Source: a candidate division GN15 bacterium (GTDB taxonomy: Bacteria; Zixibacteria; MSB-5A5; GN15; FEB-12). From it: a DNA stretch of 12,515 bases. Shown piece after piece: positions 8,256 through 12,515 of the stretch. The stretch's first letter is position 1. Each line of letters begins with the position of its first letter. The notes under the pieces are model-generated. The model was given only the letters and a program-made list of their open reading frames with translations, searched no databases and was not told the origin of the DNA. The position numbers and the translations under genes are program-made. The DNA lies in the NCBI GenBank assembly GCA_014729205.1, contig WJKG01000147.1, forward strand, positions 1-12,515, in the 5' to 3' direction.

Positions 8256-10669
8256 GCTTTGGATCGGCTGACCTTGCGTTTGCGCGTAATGCGCCGCTTT
8301 GCTTTGGTGCCGCCGCTGGGTTTCTCCAGAGCGAACTTGATCGCCGGCATCATCTCCGAGAAGTACCTGAGCTTGACGGCCTTCTTGATTTCCTGCGGCA
8401 GGTCACCGGTGTCCTTGCGATTCTGTTCCGGCAGCATCACAACCTCAACACCGGCGCGGTAGGCTGCGAGCAGCTTTTCCTTGAGACCACCGATAGGCAG
8501 AATCTGCCCGCGAAGAGTGATCTCACCGGTCATTGCCACGCACGGCTTAATGGGTCGCCCGGTCATCAGCGATGCCAGAGCGACGGCCATAGTCAGGCCT
8601 GCCGAGGGGCCATCCTTGGGGGTGGCGCCGGTGGGGACGTGGATGTGGATCTCCCGCTCGTCCATGAAGTCCTTGTCGAGTTGCAGATCTTCGGTGTTGC
8701 TGCGAAGGTATGACAACGCGGCGAAGGCAGACTCTTTCATCACATCACCGAGATGTCCGGTGAGAGTGAGCTTCTTGTCCTTGCCGGGCATGGCGGTCGC
8801 CTCGATAAACAGCAACTCGCCACCGACAGCAGTGTATGCCAGGCCGGGAACGACACCCACCTTGCCTACTCGTGAGAGCGCCTCGCGCACGAACCGCACC
8901 GGGCCGAGCAGTTTGGGAATGTCCTTGTCAACCAGCTTGTGCGTCTTTTTGCGCGAACCCGAGGCTACTTTGCGCGCGATCTTGCGTGTAACAGAGGCGA
9001 TTTCACGCTCCAGGTTACGCAGGCCGGCCTCGCGGGTGTAACCGTCGATAATCGCCTTCACGGCGCTGTCCTCGAACACGATCTTGTCCTCGGTGAGGCC
9101 GTGGTTGTCCAGTTGCTTGGGGATGAGGTGCCGTTTGGCGATTTGCAGTTTCTCGATATCGGTATAGCCTGGCAGGCGGATTACCTCCATGCGATCGCGC
9201 AACACCGGTGGAATCGGATCCAGCAGATTGGCGGTGGTGATGAACATGACCCGGGACAAATCAAACGGCAGCTCCAGGTAATGATCGCTGAAGGAGTCGT
9301 TCTGCTCCGGGTCCAGCACTTCGAGCAGTGCCGAGGATGGATCGCCACGGAAGTCCGAGCCAAGCTTGTCGACTTCATCGAGCATTATCACCGGGTTGTT
9401 GGAATCACAGCGACGGATACTCTGGATAATTCGTCCGGGCATGGCGCCTATGTACGTGCGGCGGTGACCACGGATCTCGGCTTCATCGCGCATGCCACCA
9501 AGCGATACGCGATAGAAGTTACGTCCGACGGCGCGTGCGATAGACCGACCGAGCGAGGTCTTCCCCACTCCGGGCGGTCCAACGAAACAGACGATAGGTC
9601 CTTTGATGTCTTCTTTGAGTTTGCGGACCGAGAGATATTCCAAAATGCGGTCCTTGACCTTCTCCAGATCGTAGTGGTCCTCATCGAGCACCCGCTTGGC
9701 ACGGCGAATATCGAGTATGTCTTCGGTCGAGCGCGCCCACGGCAGCGAAACCAGCCAGTCAAGGTAGGTACGCGAAACAGTGTACTCTGCCGATGAGGGC
9801 GACATGTGCGAGAGGCGATCAAGCTCCTTGCGCGCCGCCTTCTCGTGCTGCTCGGGCATTTGGGCCTCGGCAATACGACGCTCGAACTCCTCGAGCTCCG
9901 AGGATTCATCGGTATCGCCCAGCTCACGCTTGATGGCCTTGAGTTGCTCGCGAAGTATGTAGTCACGTTGTGACTTGCCGAGCTCACTCGCGGCCTGGGC
10001 CTGAATCTTCTGTGAGAGTTCAAGAACCTCGATTTCCTTGTTCAACGCCTGATAGAGCGAGTTCATGCGGCGGTAGACATTGAGCTCCTCGAGCACCTGT
10101 TGCTTGTCGTTGATCTCAATATTGAGATTGGAGGCAACAAAGTCCGCAAGCTTGGACGATGTATCCTGGTTGATCGCGGAGACATGGAACTCCTCGGTGA
10201 GGTATGGCGCCAGTTCCACGAGTTTCTTGATGCGCTCCATGAAGTTTCGGCGCAGCGCCTCGAGCTTGGTGGTGTCTCCCTCAACTTCGTCGAGCTCCTC
10301 GACCTCGGCCTGCAGGAACGGGCTCTCGGAGACATGCTCGGTCATCTTGACTCGCGCCAGTCCCTGGATGAGAAAGCGCACAGTACCATCGGGGAAACGC
10401 AACATCTTGAGAATATTGCCGGAGCAACCGACCTCATGGAGATCGTCGAACCCGGGTTTCTCAATTGAGGTGTCTTTCTGGAGGAAAAGCCCGATCCGCG
10501 AGCCTCGCATCAGGGCGTCATCGACCAGTTTCGTCTGCTCGGCGTCCTGTATCATGAGCGGGACTACCAGGTAGGGATAGACAATGGTTCCCTTTAGCGG
10601 CAGTACGGGAAGTGTTTCGACCTTAGTGTCCTGTTCCTGATCAGTTACAGTACTCACTGGTATCGTCAT
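8246..10669 (-). CDS. lon: ATP-dependent protease Lon (LonA type)
   Basis: Lon is a cytoplasmic ring protease that unfolds and degrades damaged and regulatory proteins. From ATG 10669 it has 807 residues, the usual size. The N-terminal substrate-binding LAN domain covers about 19-205 (LPVLPLKGTIVYP), followed by a coiled-coil segment with SQRDYILREQLKAI. The AAA+ domain has Walker A GPPGVGKT (364-371) and Walker B MLDEVDK (429-435). The protease domain has PKDGPSAG with catalytic Ser689 and GGLKEK with Lys732, spaced 43 apart as in E. coli Lon. Beyond the normal end there is a Lys/Arg-rich tail of about 22 residues (from about 786). The start is uncertain: AAAGGA sits only one or two bases before ATG 10669, and an in-frame GTG at 10696 would add nine residues but lacks any ribosome-binding site. 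The stop TGA overlaps the nnr start. Confidence 0.97.
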
Positions 10670-10695
10670 TCCTTTCGTGGCGAGTTTGCGTCGCA

Positions 10696-10720
10696 CCCCG
10701 GCACATGCTCTGTGTCGGGG
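10696..10720 (-). promoter_or_regulatory. GC-rich hairpin in the lon 5' leader
   Basis: CCCCGGCACA (10696-10705) and TGTGTCGGGG (10711-10720) pair around a five-base loop. On the minus-strand RNA nine of ten positions pair, with one C-A mismatch. It lies between the ychF-like stop and lon ATG 10669, leaving 26 bases to the start. No T-run follows, so it is not a standard intrinsic terminator; a leader or mRNA-stability element, or partial attenuation, is possible. The lon GTG alternative start would sit at its base. Confidence 0.4.
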
Positions 10721-10742
10721 GCACGTAGTATAGTCTTAACAA

Positions 10743-10767
10743 AGATGCTAAGTGCTGATGTTTCAAG
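10743..10767 (-). promoter_or_regulatory. Possible heat-shock-type promoter upstream of lon
   Basis: The minus strand has CTTGAAA (10767-10761), identical to the sigma-32 minus-35 core, then TAGCATCT (10750-10743), which keeps only the CATnT part of the CCCCATnT minus-10. The 11-base spacer is shorter than the usual 13-15. A TATACT at 10732-10727 is an alternative vegetative minus-10 without a good minus-35. Lon is heat-induced in many bacteria, which makes the site worth listing, but support is weak. Confidence 0.3.
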
Positions 10768-10783
10768 AAAAAAACGGTATCGG

Positions 10784-11836
10784 TCAGACGTTGAAGCGGA
10801 ACAGGATCTCATCGCCATCCTGGACAATGTAGTCCTTGCCTTCAACGCGTATCTTGCCAGCGGCCTTGAGTGCGGCCTGCGTGGGGTGTTCAAGGTAGTT
10901 TGTCCAGTCCGTGACTTCGGCGCGTATGAAGCCTCGAGCTATGTCAGAATGAACGGCACCGGCAGCCTGCTGGGCAGTACTGCCGGCCCTGACTGGCCAG
11001 GCGCGGACTTCCTTATCACCGGCCGTCAAGAACGAGATCAGCCCCAGAAGGGCATATGATTTCTGGATGACCTTCTCCACGGCGGGTGTGGTGATGCCCA
11101 GCTCCTGCATGAACATATCGCGTTCTTCCCCTTCGAGCTCTACCAATTCCATCTCGACCGCGCCACATATCACTGCCACATCGCGCTTGCCCGGCTGAAT
11201 CCACTCGGCATATCTCAGTGCTAATTCGTCGGCTTTGCCGATATCTTGCTCGACGATGTTGATGACAATGAGAATCGGCTTCATGGAGAAGAAGGCATAG
11301 CCGCGTAGCGCCTTCCTTTCATCGGGAGTCCAGTCCAGCTCGATTAGTGGCTGTTCGGCTTCGAGGTGTTTCAGGCAGCGCTCCAGCAGCTCGATATCGC
11401 GAGCTTCGGATTTGTCGCCGGTCAGCTTCACCTTGCGCTGCTTCTTTTCCAGGTTGTTCTCAACCACCACCTGATCGGCTATCAGCATCTCATCAATCAG
11501 GTTGCGTATGGCGCTCTTCGGGTCTGCGTCGGGACTGAAGGCATCGATCACAAGTACCAATGCGTCCATGAGGCGAAGATCCGGGTTGATTTCCGACGCG
11601 GTCGCTTTCTTGCCGGCGCCCTTGAATCCGGGAGCGTCGAGGAACTCGATCTCGGCGTAGGTCACCTTCTTGGGTTGAACGATCTCGGCCAGTTTGTCCA
11701 CACGCTCGTCGGGCACCTTGATGATAGCCCGATGCGCTGCCTGGGAAAAGTCACCGACCGATTCGGTTTGCCCGGAGGCAGCATTGAAGACTGTTGTCTT
11801 GCCGCTTTGCGGTGCACCTATGATGCCTAATTTCAT
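10784..11836 (-). CDS. YchF/OLA1-related GTP/ATP-binding protein, divergent subfamily
   Basis: This 350-residue protein is slightly shorter than classical YchF (about 363). YchF proteins are ribosome-associated P-loop NTPases that prefer ATP. The P-loop is GAPQSGKT at 7-14, in place of the classical GLPNVGKS. VPDERVDKLAEIVQPKK at about 41-57 is the typical YchF linker, DAPG at 67-70 is the G3 motif, and NIVE at 193-196 is the NxxE motif that replaces NKxD in this family. The C-terminal TGS-like/DUF933 domain (about 271-350) is well conserved: EVRAWPV, AAGAVHSD, GFIRAEV, GKDYIVQDGDEILFRFNV. The start is ATG 11836, with no clear Shine-Dalgarno. The nfo stop is 37 bases upstream on the same strand, so the two are probably co-transcribed; lon follows after 114 bases. 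Because the P-loop and the region between G1 and G3 differ from standard YchF, I leave the symbol empty: it could be a paralog beside a canonical ychF. Confidence 0.88.
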   Translation of the reverse strand: MKLGIIGAPQSGKTTVFNAASGQTESVGDFSQAAHRAIIKVPDERVDKLAEIVQPKKVTYAEIEFLDAPGFKGAGKKATASEINPDLRLMDALVLVIDAFSPDADPKSAIRNLIDEMLIADQVVVENNLEKKQRKVKLTGDKSEARDIELLERCLKHLEAEQPLIELDWTPDERKALRGYAFFSMKPILIVINIVEQDIGKADELALRYAEWIQPGKRDVAVICGAVEMELVELEGEERDMFMQELGITTPAVEKVIQKSYALLGLISFLTAGDKEVRAWPVRAGSTAQQAAGAVHSDIARGFIRAEVTDWTNYLEHPTQAALKAAGKIRVEGKDYIVQDGDEILFRFNV

Positions 11837-11873
11837 AGCCGGGAAGCTAAGCGATCAGCCTGCGTTTGGCAAG

Positions 11874-12515
11874 TCACACCTTCGTCTTTTTGGCCGGTCG
11901 ACGCTTGCGGACGAGCCCTCGAAGGGTCTGGAGGTTCTCGATGTCTTCGAGTAGCTCGGGCCCCTTGGGCGTCTCAAGTATCTTGGGAACGGCTTTGAGG
12001 CGGGAATCATTGACCAGGTTGCGGAATCCTTCCAGGCCGATAAATCCCTTGCCGATGTGCTCGTGGCGGTCACGCTTGGCGCCCAGGGGCTTTTTGCTGT
12101 CATTCATGTGGATAATGCGAAGCAGGGGCAGGCCGATGACGGCGTCGAAGTGGTCCATCGTGTGCTTGTAGTCTTTCCTGGGAGCAAGCGGATACCCGGC
12201 CGAGAAGACATGACAGGTGTCCAGACAGACACCCAGCCGCGGTTTAGCTTCTACCTGGTCAATGATTTCAGCGAGGTGCTCGAAGGTATACCCGAGATTG
12301 GAGCCCTGGCCGGCGGTGGTTTCCAGCAGCAGGATGACGTCGTTCTTCGGGCCAAGACGGTCGAACATGGTGTTGATCGCTTCGGCGACCTTGCGCAGGC
12401 CGGTCGTCTCGCCACTGCCGACATGGCTGCCCGGGTGCAGCACCAGGCTGGGGATGTTCAGTGTCTGGCAACGTTCCATCTCCTCAACCAGCGACCCCAA
12501 AGACCGTTCATACAG
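11874..12515 (-). CDS. nfo: Deoxyribonuclease IV (AP endonuclease), N-terminus beyond window
   Basis: The frame is open to base 12515, so 213 residues are visible and about 80 N-terminal ones, including the first metal-binding His, are outside. Endonuclease IV cuts DNA 5' of abasic sites in base-excision repair, using three zinc ions in a TIM barrel. Eight of the nine ligands can be placed (fragment numbering): His27 in HPGSH, Glu65 in LETTAGQGSNLG, Asp99 and His102 in LDTCH, His136 in IHMNDS, Asp149 and His151 in RDRHEHIGKG, and Glu181 in ILETPK. The spacing from Glu65 onward matches E. coli Nfo exactly (offset 80). A short basic tail (RKRRPAKKTKV) extends past the barrel. The stop is TGA at 11876-11874. 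It is the first visible gene of the right-hand minus-strand block, 37 bases before the ychF-like gene. Confidence 0.95.
   Translation of the reverse strand: MYERSLGSLVEEMERCQTLNIPSLVLHPGSHVGSGETTGLRKVAEAINTMFDRLGPKNDVILLLETTAGQGSNLGYTFEHLAEIIDQVEAKPRLGVCLDTCHVFSAGYPLAPRKDYKHTMDHFDAVIGLPLLRIIHMNDSKKPLGAKRDRHEHIGKGFIGLEGFRNLVNDSRLKAVPKILETPKGPELLEDIENLQTLRGLVRKRRPAKKTKV

Noticed and set aside
8939..9796. 285-codon plus-strand open frame opposite lon
   Set aside because: It is the shadow of the AAA+ domain of lon; no domain or start signal of its own.
10747..10759. CIRCE-like half site (TCAGCACTT on the minus strand, near TTAGCACTC) upstream of lon
   Set aside because: The second half (GAGTGCTAA after nine bases) is absent, so there is no HrcA operator.

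Overview
The window looks like a housekeeping stretch of a Gram-negative-type bacterial chromosome. It holds an MCE-domain (MlaD-like) protein and a lipoprotein-signal protein, both typical of cells with an outer membrane. The SecA has extra segments of the kind known from the Bacteroidetes/Chlorobi/Fibrobacteres (FCB) side of the bacterial tree: a longer stretch before the FDVQLIGG motif and a long, distinctive preprotein-binding region. The GTPase at 10784-11836 is a divergent YchF relative. Overall I infer an FCB-group lineage, possibly a candidate phylum such as Zixibacteria, most likely from a metagenome. That is inference from family resemblance, not a database result. By eye the coding DNA is moderately GC-rich, and I see no tRNA, rRNA, CRISPR, insertion sequence or phage gene.

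Layout. Left block, minus strand, read right to left: rsgA (ribosome-maturation GTPase, 3056 to 2142), an MlaD-like lipid-transport protein (2095 to 1190), a Sir2-family deacylase (1117 to 374), and the start of a TPR lipoprotein cut off by the left edge (297 to 1). Middle, plus strand: a small all-membrane protein built of glycine-rich 11-residue repeats (3193-3474), then secA (3643-6639). Right block, minus strand, read right to left: nfo (endonuclease IV, cut off by the right edge, ends 11874), ychF-like (11836 to 10784), lon (10669 to 8246) and nnr (8246 to 6702). lon and nnr overlap by one base (TGATG). secA and nnr converge across a 62-base gap.

Functional picture: protein export (SecA), ribosome assembly and translation GTPases (RsgA, YchF-like), protein quality control (Lon), protein deacylation (sirtuin), repair of damaged NAD(P)H (Nnr), base-excision DNA repair (Nfo), and outer-membrane maintenance (MlaD-like, lipoprotein).

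The most striking point is secA. The recognisable gene runs from ATG 3643 to TAG 6639 but carries two in-frame stops: an amber at codon 33 (3739-3741), and an ochre (6610-6612) in the C-terminal zinc motif, where the family normally has an aromatic residue. The 927 codons from 3829 to 6612 are open and well conserved. The possibilities are recent nonsense mutations in a dispensable second copy, consensus or assembly error, or readthrough. Genome-wide reassignment of TAG is unlikely, because the sirtuin and nnr genes here end at family-typical lengths with TAG. I did not find a convincing undescribed multi-gene system.
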